A program made the position numbers and the translations under genes. The notes beneath the pieces are model-generated. The model searched no databases. It was not told the origin of the DNA and saw nothing but the letters and a program-made list of their open reading frames with translations. From Janibacter hoylei PVAS-1 (lineage in GTDB: Bacteria > Actinomycetota > Actinomycetes > Actinomycetales > Dermatophilaceae), in contig NZ_ALWX01000059.1 of NCBI RefSeq assembly GCF_000297495.1, forward strand, positions 1-37,693: a stretch of DNA of 37,693 nt. Reading direction: 5' to 3'. Positions 25,552 through 33,241 of the stretch are shown piece by piece. Within the stretch, counting starts at the first letter, position 1. Each line of letters starts with the position of its first letter.

Positions 25552-27300
25552 ATGCACACCCCTGTGAAGCGCCCTCGTCGCGCTGCCCTCGCCCTGGCCC
25601 TCTCCGCGGCCCTCGTGACCCCCGTGGGGGTCGGCCTCGCCACGGCCGCCCCCGGTGACGACGTCACCCTCACCCTGCTCGGCACCTTCTCGACGGGAGC
25701 CTTCGATGAGGGCGCCTCGGAGATCGTCGCCCACGACCCGACCACCCAGCGGGCCTTCGTCGTCAACGCCAAGGCGGGGACGGTCGACGTCCTCGACATC
25801 TCCGACCCGACGACGCCCACCGAAGTCGGCTCGCTCGACACCCCGGGGGCCAACTCGGTCGACGTCCACGACGGCCTGGTCGTCGTCGCCGAGCAGGCCG
25901 ACGACAAGACCGACGCGGGCAGCGTCTCCTTCTTCGACGCCGAGACGCTCGAGGCCGAGCGCACCCTCACCGTGGGTGCGCTGCCGGACATGGTGACCTT
26001 CACGCCCGACGGGCAGCGGGTCCTCGTGGCCAACGAGGGCGAGCCCGAGGGCTACTGCGACGGCCAGGTCGACCCGGTCGGCAGCATCTCGGTCGTCGAC
26101 CTCTCCGGGGGCGTCGCCGACGCCCGGGTGCGCACCGCCGGCTTCGACGCCTTCGACGGTCGCGCCGACGAGCTGCGTGCGGCAGGCGTGCGGCTCTTCG
26201 GGCCGGGGGCCACCGTCTCCCAGGACCTCGAGCCCGAGTACATCGCGACGAGCGCCGACGGGGCGACCGCGTGGGTGACCCTCCAGGAGGCCAATGCGGT
26301 GGCGATCGTCGACGTCGCCGGTGCGACCGTCCGCGAGATCGTGCCGCTCGGCCTCAAGGACCACTCCGTCGAGGGCCAGGGCATCGACGCCTCCGACAAG
26401 GACGACGAGATCGCCGTCGACACCCACCCGGTCAAGGGCATGTACATGCCCGACGGGGCGGTCGCCTACACGGCGCCGGCCGGTGGCGAGTACGTCGTCA
26501 CGGCCAACGAGGGCGATGCCCGCGAGTACGACTGCTTCGCCGAGGAGGAGCGGGTCAAGGACCTCGACCTCGACCCGACGGCCTTCCCCGACGCCGAAGC
26601 GATCCAGGCCGACGAGTCGCTCGGTCGGCTCACGGTGACGACCACCTCGCCGCGCAGCGACGAGGGGTACACCGAGCTGCACTCCTTCGGCGGGCGCTCC
26701 GTGAGCATCCTCGGCGCCGACGGCTCGCAGGTCTGGGACAGCGGTGACGCGCTCGAGCAGCTCGTCGCCGAGCGCGACCCCGAGCACTTCAACTCCGGCC
26801 ACGACGACAACGACTCCTTCGACAGCCGCAGCGATGCCAAGGGGCCGGAGCCGGAGGGCCTGGACATCGGCACGATCGGTGGCAGCAGCTACGCCTTCGT
26901 CGGGCTCGAGCGCGACTCCGGCATCGCCGTCGTCGACGTCACCGACCCGACCGGCGCCGAGATCGTCGGGTATGCCAAGAACCGCGACTTCTCCGGTGAC
27001 CCGGAGGCCGGCACGGCCGGCGACCTGGGTCCCGAGGGCGTGCACTTCATCCCCGCGGTGGACAGCCCGACGGGCGAGCCGCTGCTGCTCGTCGGCAACG
27101 AGGTCTCCGGGACGACGACGATCTGGCAGGTGGACGCCCCCGGTGCGCTGCCCGAGCCGACCCAGCCGACCGACCCCACCGACGAGCCGACGGACCCCAC
27201 GGACGAGCCGACGGACGAGCCGACCTCGCGCCCGACCGATGACGGCGACGACACCGACGAGCCGGTGCGCGGCCCCGTCGTCGAGACCGACCTGCTCTGA
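25552..27300 (+). CDS. Secreted choice-of-anchor I family beta-propeller protein
   Basis: 582-residue exported protein. A signal peptide runs to about residue 33 (KRPRRAALALALSAAL, ending ATAAPG). The body has propeller-like repeats: FVVNAKAGTVDVLDISDP, VLVANEGEPEGY, VTANEGDAREYDCFAEEERV, GGRSVSILGADG and GPEGVHFIPA. The C-terminus (about 540-582) is a Thr-Pro-Asp/Glu-rich low-complexity tail, probably a wall-spanning spacer; no LPxTG motif or C-terminal membrane helix follows, so release or loose attachment is likely. Many relatives are annotated alkaline phosphatase-like. The enzymatic function is not known. Confidence 0.85.
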   Translation: MHTPVKRPRRAALALALSAALVTPVGVGLATAAPGDDVTLTLLGTFSTGAFDEGASEIVAHDPTTQRAFVVNAKAGTVDVLDISDPTTPTEVGSLDTPGANSVDVHDGLVVVAEQADDKTDAGSVSFFDAETLEAERTLTVGALPDMVTFTPDGQRVLVANEGEPEGYCDGQVDPVGSISVVDLSGGVADARVRTAGFDAFDGRADELRAAGVRLFGPGATVSQDLEPEYIATSADGATAWVTLQEANAVAIVDVAGATVREIVPLGLKDHSVEGQGIDASDKDDEIAVDTHPVKGMYMPDGAVAYTAPAGGEYVVTANEGDAREYDCFAEEERVKDLDLDPTAFPDAEAIQADESLGRLTVTTTSPRSDEGYTELHSFGGRSVSILGADGSQVWDSGDALEQLVAERDPEHFNSGHDDNDSFDSRSDAKGPEPEGLDIGTIGGSSYAFVGLERDSGIAVVDVTDPTGAEIVGYAKNRDFSGDPEAGTAGDLGPEGVHFIPAVDSPTGEPLLLVGNEVSGTTTIWQVDAPGALPEPTQPTDPTDEPTDPTDEPTDEPTSRPTDDGDDTDEPVRGPVVETDLL

Positions 27301-27313
27301 TCGAGCGGCGCTG

Positions 27314-27349
27314 ATCGGGGGCCCGGCGACCTCGCCGGGTCCCCGATTT
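27314..27349 (+). terminator. Rho-independent terminator after the anchor protein gene
   Basis: ATCGGGG...CCCCGAT with inner CCCGGCGA/TCGCCGGG arms, followed by TT. Strong stem 14 bases after the stop codon. Confidence 0.85.
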
Positions 27350-27419
27350 CATGACCACGGCACTTGCCGTGTAATCTCTCCCGAGGTTGTCCACCGGATC
27401 ACTCCGATCCGGAGGGCCT

Positions 27420-27492
27420 GCCCCCTTAGCTCAGTCGGCAGAGCGTTTCCATGGTAAGGAAAAGGTCGTCGGTTCGATTCCGACAGGGGGCT
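27420..27492 (+). tRNA. tRNA-Thr (anticodon GGT)
   Basis: Acceptor GCCCCCT/AGGGGGC, D arm TAGCTCAGTCGGCAGAGC, anticodon stem TTTCC/GGAAA with loop ATGGTAA (GGT), T arm GTCGGTTCGATTCCGAC, discriminator T. CCA is not encoded. Confidence 0.95.
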
Positions 27493-27529
27493 CGGGTCCG
27501 ACCAGCGCGCAGCGCGGGTCGACCGCCAA

Positions 27530-27603
27530 GGCGGGGTAGCTCAGCTGGTTAGAGCGCACGACTCATAATCGTGAGGTCGCGGGATCGAGCCCCGCTCCCG
27601 CTA
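27530..27603 (+). tRNA. tRNA-Met (anticodon CAT, elongator)
   Basis: Acceptor GGCGGGG/TCCCGCT with terminal G-T pairs, D arm AGCTCAGCTGGTTAGAGC, anticodon stem CACGA/TCGTG with loop CTCATAA. It lacks the initiator-type GGG/CCC anticodon stem, so elongator. CCA is not encoded. 37 bp after tRNA-Thr, probably one transcript. Confidence 0.93.
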
Positions 27604-27658
27604 CGCAGCACCACGGGTGCCAACGACCACCGATTTCCGGTGGGGGTCGCCCGTGGAC

Positions 27659-27664
27659 TATCCT
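27659..27664 (+). promoter_or_regulatory. Likely -10 (TATCCT) of rpmG
   Basis: TATCCT with a weak -35 near TTCCGG (27635-27640), 18 bp upstream. A start near 27671 would give a leader of about 100 bases that begins with the hairpin at 27676-27694. Confidence 0.4.
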
Positions 27665-27675
27665 TGTGCGTCGCC

Positions 27676-27694
27676 GTGCTGCACGTTGCAGCAC
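27676..27694 (+). repeat. Perfect inverted repeat in the rpmG leader
   Basis: GTGCTGCA-CGT-TGCAGCAC: 8-bp perfect arms around a 3-base loop, placed at the expected 5' end of the rpmG transcript. It could stabilise the mRNA or be a binding site. No T-tract, so not a normal terminator. Confidence 0.6.
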
Positions 27695-27768
27695 CACACG
27701 TACCTCCCGCCCAGCGCAGACCGGCGCAGGCGAGTACCACCCGAAGTTGTCGAGAGCAGGTTCTTACC

Positions 27769-27939
27769 GTGGCATCCAAGAGCGCCGACGTCCGCCCCAA
27801 GATCACCCTGGCGTGCACGGAGTGCAAGGAGCGGAACTACATCACCAAGAAGAACCGCCGCAACAACCCCGACCGCATGGAACTCATGAAGTTCTGCTCG
27901 CGGGACCGCCGGCACACCCTGCACCGCGAGACCCGCTGA
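27769..27939 (+). CDS. rpmG: 50S ribosomal protein L33 (bL33)
   Basis: 56-residue large-subunit protein. [20 protein letters not shown] followed by [19 protein letters not shown] and the end HRETR identify bL33. It has the first CxxC (CTEC) and one Cys of the second pair, but the fourth position is Asp (FCSRD), so the zinc ribbon is incomplete, between the C+ and C- types. GTG start (GTGGCATCCAAG) after GAGAGCAGG. First of the canonical rpmG-dehydratase-murB block. Confidence 0.93.
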   Translation: MASKSADVRPKITLACTECKERNYITKKNRRNNPDRMELMKFCSRDRRHTLHRETR

Positions 27940-27960
27940 CCCAGCGCAGCGCATCTGCGC

Positions 27961-27998
27961 CGAAGCGGCCGCCGAGCACCTGCTCGACGGCCGCTTCG
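27961..27998 (+). terminator. Terminator after rpmG
   Basis: CGAAGCGGCCG and CGGCCGCTTCG form perfect 11-bp arms with a second small hairpin (GAGCA/TGCTC) in the loop, 21 bases after the stop. Confidence 0.7.
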
Positions 27999-28019
27999 TC
28001 GTGCCGGCGGCGTCGCTCC

Positions 28020-28025
28020 TAGACT
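28020..28025 (+). promoter_or_regulatory. Leaderless -10 (TAGACT) before the first dehydratase gene
   Basis: TAGACT ends six bases before the ATG at 28032, and no Shine-Dalgarno is visible. With the rpmG terminator just upstream, this should drive the two dehydratase genes and murB. Confidence 0.5.
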
Positions 28026-28031
28026 GACCGC

Positions 28032-28478
28032 ATGGCCGTGAACGAGGACTTCCTGGGGCGCACCTACGACCCGACGCCCCCCTTCAGCGTGGGCCGCGAG
28101 CACATCCGCGACTTCGCCGCGGCGGTCGGGGCCACCGACCAGGTGCACTACGACGTCGAGGCCGCCCGGGCCGCGGGCTACGCGGACCTCGTCGCGCCGC
28201 CGACCTTCGCCGTCATCCCGGGGCAGCGTACGGACGCGCAGTTCGTCACCGACCCCGAGGCGGGCGTCGACTACGCGCGCGTCGTCCACGGCGAGCAGCG
28301 CTTCACCCACCACCGCCCGATCGTCGCCGGCGACGAGCTGCGCGGCGTCCTGCACGTCGATGCGATCCGTGCCGCGGGCGGGCACCAGATGGTGACGATG
28401 CGCAGCGAGATCGTCGACGCGCAGGACCAGCCGGTCGCGACGAGCCTGTCGACGATCGTCGTGCGAGGAGGAGAGTGA
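28032..28478 (+). CDS. MaoC N-terminal-type dehydratase (HadA/UPF0336-like)
   Basis: 148-residue FAS1-type hotdog dehydratase subunit. EDFLGRTYDPTPPFSVGREH is the typical N-terminus, with LVAPPTFAVIPGQ, ARVVHGEQRFTHHRPIVAGD and TVSTS-like end strands. In mycobacteria the equivalent (HadA) pairs with HadB to dehydrate (3R)-hydroxyacyl-ACP, also between rpmG and secE. This subunit lacks the D-x-x-x-x-H pair and should bind the acyl chain while its partner is catalytic. It overlaps the partner's ribosome-binding region. Confidence 0.85.
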   Translation: MAVNEDFLGRTYDPTPPFSVGREHIRDFAAAVGATDQVHYDVEAARAAGYADLVAPPTFAVIPGQRTDAQFVTDPEAGVDYARVVHGEQRFTHHRPIVAGDELRGVLHVDAIRAAGGHQMVTMRSEIVDAQDQPVATSLSTIVVRGGE

Positions 28479-28480
28479 GC

Positions 28481-28906
28481 ATGACTGTGCGCCGCTTCGA
28501 GGACGTCGGCGAAGGGGAGTCCCTCCCGCCCCGCACCATCCCCGTCACCCGGGCCCACCTCGTGCACTACGCAGGAGCCTCCGGCGACCGCAACGTCATC
28601 CACTGGGACGAGCGGACCGCGCAGGCGGTCGGGCTGCCCGACGTCATCGCCCACGGCATGTGGACGATGGGCGCGGCAGTCCAGGTCGTCACGGACTGGG
28701 TCGGCGACGCCGGGCGCATCGTCGACTACGGCACTCGCTTCACCAAGCCCGTCGTCGTCCCGCACGGCGCCGGGGCGGAGATCTCCGTCGCTGGCGTCGT
28801 GAAGTCCCTCGACGAGCAGACCCGTGAGGCGACCGTCGAGCTGACCGTCACCTGCGGCGACGACAAGGTGCTCGGCCGCTGCCGCGCCGTGGCCCGGCTC
28901 GACTGA
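28481..28906 (+). CDS. MaoC dehydratase (HadB-like), catalytic partner
   Basis: 141-residue hotdog protein. HLVHYAGASGDRNVIHWDER (about 27-46) is the hydratase-2 motif with the catalytic Asp and His, followed by GLPDVIAHGMWTMG. The ATG at 28481 is chosen over GTG 28475 because GAGGAGGA lies seven bases before the ATG. It starts two bases after the HadA-like stop and its own stop overlaps murB (TGATG). Together the pair probably forms a (3R)-hydroxyacyl-ACP or -CoA dehydratase. Confidence 0.87.
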   Translation: MTVRRFEDVGEGESLPPRTIPVTRAHLVHYAGASGDRNVIHWDERTAQAVGLPDVIAHGMWTMGAAVQVVTDWVGDAGRIVDYGTRFTKPVVVPHGAGAEISVAGVVKSLDEQTREATVELTVTCGDDKVLGRCRAVARLD

Positions 28907-29979
28907 TGGGCGCGACCGAGCACGGCGTCGAGCTGGCGCCGCTCACGACCATGCGCGTCGGCGGGCCGGCCGACACCCTCGTCACCGCCGAGACCCTCGA
29001 CGAGGTCGTCGCGGCCGTCCGGGCCGCGGACGAGGCGGGCACGCCCCTGCTGCTCCTGTCCGGCGGCTCCAACCTCGTCATCGCCGATGACGGCTTCCGC
29101 GGCACCGTCGTGCGCATCGCGACGAAGGGGGTCCGCGTCGAGTCCACGCACGACGAGCACGTCGACGTCGTCGTCGCCGCCGGAGAGGTGTGGGACGACG
29201 TCGTCGCCCGCGCCGTCGCCGAGGGCTGGTCGGGCATCGAGGCGCTCTCCGGCATCCCCGGGCTCGCCGGGGCGACGCCGGTGCAAAATGTCGGCGCCTA
29301 CGGCCAGGAGGTCGCGCAGACCATCACGCGCGTGCGCGTCTGGGACCGCGACGAGCGGCGCGAGCGCACCTTCGCGGCGCAGGAGTGCGCCTTCACCTAC
29401 CGCCACTCGGTCTTCAAGGAGACGGGCCGTCACGTCGTGCTCGAGGTGACCTTCCGCCTCGGCCGGGGTGGCCTGTCGGCGCCGGTGGCCTATGCCGACC
29501 TGGCACGCCAGCTCGGGGTGGAGCAGGGGGAGCGGGTACCGCTCGCCGCGGCCCGCGAGGCGGTCCTGGCCCAGCGCGGCATCCGCGGCATGGTGCTCGA
29601 CGCGGCGGACCACGACACGTGGAGCTGCGGCTCCTTCTTCACCAACCCGATCCTGCCGGCCGGGCGCTTCGACGAGCTCGTCGAGCGCGCCGCCCAGCGG
29701 CTGGGGCCGCAGGGACCGACGCCACCGGTCTTCCCCGCGGGGGAGGGGCTGGTCAAGACGAGCGCGGCATGGCTCATCGACCAGGCAGGCTTCGGCAAGG
29801 GGCACGCGATGCCCGGGCCAGCCGCCCTGTCGACGAAGCACACCCTCGCCGTGACCAACCGCGGCACGGCGACGGCGGCCGACATCGCGGCCCTGGCCCG
29901 CGAGGTGCGCGACGGGGTGGAGTCCGCCTTCGGCGTGACGCTCGTCAACGAGCCGGTCTTCGTCGGCCACGAGCTGTAG
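28906..29979 (+). CDS. murB: UDP-N-acetylenolpyruvoylglucosamine reductase
   Basis: 357-residue FAD enzyme that reduces UDP-GlcNAc-enolpyruvate to UDP-MurNAc in peptidoglycan synthesis. TTMRVGGPADTLV opens the FAD domain; LLLSGGSNLVIADDGF, SGIPGLAGATPVQNVGAYGQ and YRHSVFK follow; CGSFFTNPIL contains the proton-donor Ser; and NEPVFVGHEL holds the C-terminal catalytic Glu. The start overlaps the HadB-like stop by TGATG. Two hairpins follow its stop. Confidence 0.93.
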   Translation: MGATEHGVELAPLTTMRVGGPADTLVTAETLDEVVAAVRAADEAGTPLLLLSGGSNLVIADDGFRGTVVRIATKGVRVESTHDEHVDVVVAAGEVWDDVVARAVAEGWSGIEALSGIPGLAGATPVQNVGAYGQEVAQTITRVRVWDRDERRERTFAAQECAFTYRHSVFKETGRHVVLEVTFRLGRGGLSAPVAYADLARQLGVEQGERVPLAAAREAVLAQRGIRGMVLDAADHDTWSCGSFFTNPILPAGRFDELVERAAQRLGPQGPTPPVFPAGEGLVKTSAAWLIDQAGFGKGHAMPGPAALSTKHTLAVTNRGTATAADIAALAREVRDGVESAFGVTLVNEPVFVGHEL

Positions 29980-29980
29980 C

Positions 29981-30000
29981 CCCGCCGCTCGAGCGGCGGG
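29981..30000. terminator. Palindrome directly after murB
   Basis: CCCGCCGCTC/GAGCGGCGGG is a perfect 20-base palindrome starting one base after the murB stop. With the next hairpin it forms a tandem terminator. Confidence 0.6.
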
Positions 30001-30005
30001 ACGGG

Positions 30006-30040
30006 CGAGGGCCCACGGTCAGGTCGACCGTGGGCCCTCG
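30006..30040. terminator. Bidirectional terminator between murB and the S8 protease
   Basis: CGAGGGCCCACGGTC and GACCGTGGGCCCTCG form a perfect 15-bp stem with a five-base loop between convergent genes. Confidence 0.85.
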
Positions 30041-30059
30041 TCGTGCATCGTGCGTGCGG

Positions 30060-31556
30060 TCAGCGGACCGCCGCGTAGGCGTCGACCAGACCGTCACCGA
30101 AGTAGGAGTTCTCCTCCGGCGTCCCGACGCACGGGGCGCCGCGCGTGGCGGTCGAGCACGGGGTGTCGGTGGCCTGGGCGCGCAGCTCGCGGATCATCTT
30201 CTCCGGACCCCACGTCGGGTGCGCCGACTTCATGAGCGTCAGCACGCCGGCGACGTGCGGCGAGGCCATGGAGGTGCCGCTCTTCAGGCCCCAGCCGTTG
30301 CCGTTGACGATCGTCGACAGGATCGAGCTGCCGGGAGCGGCGACGTCGATCGAGCCGAGGCCCCGGTTGGAAAAGGACGACAGCTTGCCCTGGCGGTCGA
30401 CGGAGGAGACGGTGACGACACCGTCGAGCTCGGTCGGGATGTCCTTGCACGAGCTGTTGATCGTGCGCGCGACCGGGGTCTCCGCGTCGTTGGGGCTCGA
30501 CGCATTGGTCGTCTTGTCCGACAGGTCGTAGGCGCTGTTGCCGGCCGCCGCCGCGTGGACGGTGCCCTGCTCCGTCGACCAGGTGACGGCGCGACGCACG
30601 GCCTCCATGGCCGGAGCCTGCTCCGGCTGGTCACCGCACCAGAACTCGAAGGGGTCGACGTAGTAGCTGTTGTTGGTCACGTCCATGCCCTTGAGGCCGG
30701 CCTCCATGAAGCCGCAGACCGCGTACTCGGGGTAGATGAACCCATCGTCGTTGACCACCTTGACCGACGCCATCTTCGCGCCGGGGGCGATGCCGACGAT
30801 GCCGACGCCGTTGCGCTCGGCGCCGATGGTGCCGGCGACGTGGGTGCCGTGGTCGCTCGTCGTCGGGGCCCACGCGGACTCGCCGGTCGTCGGGCGGCCG
30901 GCGTCGGTGCAGCCGACCGACTTGGCGCGGTCGATCTGGTTGACCAGGTCCGGGTGGTCGGGGTCGATGCCGGAGTCGAGGACGCCGACCGTGACGTCAG
31001 GGGAGCCGGTGGTGATCTGGTGCGCCTGCGGCACGTTGATCATCTGCATGTCCCACTGCTCACCCTCGCGCGGGTCGGTGCTCGTGGCCGCAGTGCCCTC
31101 GGAGACGTCGCCCTGCTTGGTCCGGGCCTTCTTCAGCTGGCCCTTGCCAGGACCCCACGGGGCCTGGGCGCCGGCGGGCGTGCCCTCGCTCACGGCGACG
31201 GATCGGGTCGGCCCGACGGACTCGACGGAGTTGCGGGCGCGGTCCATGACGTCGGTGCGGAAGCTCGCCTTCGTCGAGTGCGCGATGACGACACCGATCT
31301 GCGGCCAGGACTGGACGACGACGCCGCCCGCGGCCTCGACGGCCCGCTCGACCTTGCGCGTCTGGCCGGGGTTGGCCACCTTGGCGTTGACGACGTAGCT
31401 GGAGATCTGGCCGTCAGGGGTCGAGATCGGGACCGGGGTCGAGGTGGGCTCGTCCTGGGTCGCTCCGGTGGCCGACTGGGCGCCGACGACGCCGAGCCCG
31501 ATGATGGCGGCGGCAGCCGCCCACCGGGCGCTGTGCGGTCGCATGCGTGAAGACAT
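30060..31556 (-). CDS. Secreted S8 (subtilisin-like) serine protease
   Basis: About 498-residue exported protease. Signal peptide to about residue 32 (SARWAAAAAIIGLGVVG then AQSATGA), an inhibitor-like propeptide (YVVNAKVANPGQTRKVERAV), then the catalytic triad: Asp in VGVLDSGIDPDHPD, His in SDHGTHVAGTIG and Ser in SGTSMASPHVAG. Paired Cys near CKDIP and the C-terminal CSTATRGAPC suggest disulphides. The ATG at 31556 is chosen because AAGGAGG lies eight bases before it; an ATG two codons upstream is too close to that site. Monocistronic. Confidence 0.9.
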   Translation of the reverse strand: MSSRMRPHSARWAAAAAIIGLGVVGAQSATGATQDEPTSTPVPISTPDGQISSYVVNAKVANPGQTRKVERAVEAAGGVVVQSWPQIGVVIAHSTKASFRTDVMDRARNSVESVGPTRSVAVSEGTPAGAQAPWGPGKGQLKKARTKQGDVSEGTAATSTDPREGEQWDMQMINVPQAHQITTGSPDVTVGVLDSGIDPDHPDLVNQIDRAKSVGCTDAGRPTTGESAWAPTTSDHGTHVAGTIGAERNGVGIVGIAPGAKMASVKVVNDDGFIYPEYAVCGFMEAGLKGMDVTNNSYYVDPFEFWCGDQPEQAPAMEAVRRAVTWSTEQGTVHAAAAGNSAYDLSDKTTNASSPNDAETPVARTINSSCKDIPTELDGVVTVSSVDRQGKLSSFSNRGLGSIDVAAPGSSILSTIVNGNGWGLKSGTSMASPHVAGVLTLMKSAHPTWGPEKMIRELRAQATDTPCSTATRGAPCVGTPEENSYFGDGLVDAYAAVR

Positions 31557-31622
31557 GTGCATTTCCTCCTTGGGTGACCGCAGCCGGGGGTCGAGCCGCG
31601 GCACGGCGATCTTGGCAGAGGA

Positions 31623-32742
31623 TCACGCTTCGTGCGCGTCGAACGCCGCAGGATCTGCGGTCACGCCGTCGGATCGACGAAGGGGGTGGCCCCAGGCCGG
31701 CGTCGCGAGCCAGGCGTCGATGTCGCGCACCGCCGTCTCGACGACCTCGCGTGGCGCCCGGCTCGCCCTGAAGGAGCCGCGCGCCAGCTCGGCGAGCTGC
31801 GCGTCGTCGAGGCCGTGCACCGACCGGGCGGTCTCGTACTGGTCGAGCAGCCGCGAGTCGAAGAGCAGCGGGTCGTCAGCCCCCAGGGCGATCGTCGCGC
31901 CGGCCTCGAAGAGAGGGCGCAGCGGCACCGCGGGTGCCTCGCGGTAGACACCGAGGGAGACGTTGGAGCCGGGGCAGACCTCGAGGGCGACCCCCGACTC
32001 GACGATCTCGGCGAGCAGCCGTGGGTCCTCCGTGCTGCGCACGCCGTGACCGAGCCGGTGCGGGTGCAGCGCCGTCAGCGTCTGCGCGATGGCCTCGGGT
32101 CCGAGCAGCTCACCGGAGTGCGGGACGAGTGCGAGGCCGGCGCGCTCGGCGATCCGGAAGGCGGGGGCGAAGTCGGGGGTGGCCCCCCCTTCGCTCGTCG
32201 TTGGAGAGGCCGAAGCCGTGCACGCCCTCGACCCCGTGCCCGGCGAGACGCGCGGCGAGGCGGGCCAGGGTGCGGGCCTCGAGCGGGTGCCGGATGCGGC
32301 TGGCCGCCATGAGGACCCCGACGCGGGCCGAGCCGGTCTCGTCGGCCGTGGCGTTGATCGAGCGGGCCTCGTCGAGCACGATCTCCATCGCCGGCGTGAT
32401 GCCGCCGACGGCGGCGGCGTAGGAGGTCGGGTCCACCTGGATCTCGAGCCACCGGGAGCCCTCGGCGCCGTCGTCCAGCGCTGCCTCCCGGACGATGCGG
32501 CGCATGTCGGCCTCGCCCCGCACGCAGTGCCGGGCCGCGTCGTAGAGGCGCTGGAAGCGGAACCACCCGCGCTCGTCCGCTGCGGACAGTTGTGGCGGGT
32601 ACCCCTCACGCAGTGACTCGGGCAGCCGCAGGCCGTGGTCGCGGGCCAGGTCCCTGACCGTCTCCACCCGCATCGAGCCGGTGAAGTGCAGGTGCAGGTG
32701 CGCCTTCGGGAGCGTCCGCAGGTCCCGGGCCGGCGCGCTCAG
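31623..32742 (-). CDS. add: Adenosine deaminase, frameshifted as sequenced, CTG start
   Basis: Zinc enzyme converting adenosine to inosine. The HxH metal site is in LPKAHLHLHFTGSMR. Further motifs are VPHSGE (His, Glu), RLGHGVRS (metal His) and ALGADDPLLFDS (Asp-Asp). The frame breaks in a C7 run (32183-32189); one base less gives NDERRGATPDFAPAFRI and an intact chain of about 372 residues. An ATG start (MRVETV) would delete HLHLH, so the true start must be upstream; the only fit is CTG at 32742-32740, overlapping the DUF5709 stop (CTGA) with GGCGAGGA just before it. The break is probably a base-call error. Confidence 0.8.
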
Positions 32743-33239
32743 GCGTCGTCCTCGCCGGAGCCGATGATGTGCACGGCGGCCTCCTCGGCGGAGGCGGCGC
32801 CACCGTCGACGCCGACGTCGCGGCCCCAGGCCTGGTCGTCGGTGTCGTCGTGGGCCCCCTCGTCGGGGCTGACGAGCCGCCCGGCGCGGGCGTCGCCGAC
32901 CTCGCTGTCGCCGATCCAGTCGTCCTCGGCGGCGATGGCGTCCGGGTCGTCACCGCCGATGCGGTCGTCCCCGCGGCGGCCGGGCTCGTCGACCTCCCAG
33001 GTGGTGTCCGGCTCCTCCTGCTTGAGCCGCTGGTCGATGCTCTCGCCCTCGCGCTGCTCCGCCGCGGTGACGCCGTGGGCGTAGGAGCCCCGCGCCGAGT
33101 CGGGCGGGGAGTACCCCGCGTCGAGCGGGTCCTCGTCCGCGGTCCCGCTGCCCATGAGGCTGTCGCCGGGTTGCAGCTGGTCCTCGTCGTCGAGGCTGTA
33201 GCTCGTCAGGTCGGTGTCGAGGTCTTCGCGCTCGGACAT
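32739..33239 (-). CDS. DUF5709 domain-containing protein
   Basis: 166-residue acidic cytosolic protein without membrane segments. It begins MSEREDLDTDLTSYSLDDED; recognisable family features are DEDPLDAGYSPPDS, TAAEQREGESIDQRLKQEEP and RLVSPDEGAHDDT. The family is small, actinobacterial and of unknown function. It sits between the aminotransferase gene (3 bp upstream) and adenosine deaminase, whose start overlaps its stop, so the three form one minus-strand operon. Confidence 0.8.
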   Translation of the reverse strand: MSEREDLDTDLTSYSLDDEDQLQPGDSLMGSGTADEDPLDAGYSPPDSARGSYAHGVTAAEQREGESIDQRLKQEEPDTTWEVDEPGRRGDDRIGGDDPDAIAAEDDWIGDSEVGDARAGRLVSPDEGAHDDTDDQAWGRDVGVDGGAASAEEAAVHIIGSGEDDA

Positions 33240-33241
33240 GG

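Noticed and set aside
27170-27270. A tandem repeat or CRISPR-like array in the anchor protein tail
   Set aside because: The repeats encode an in-frame Thr-Pro-Asp/Glu-rich spacer; there are no spacers, leader or cas genes.
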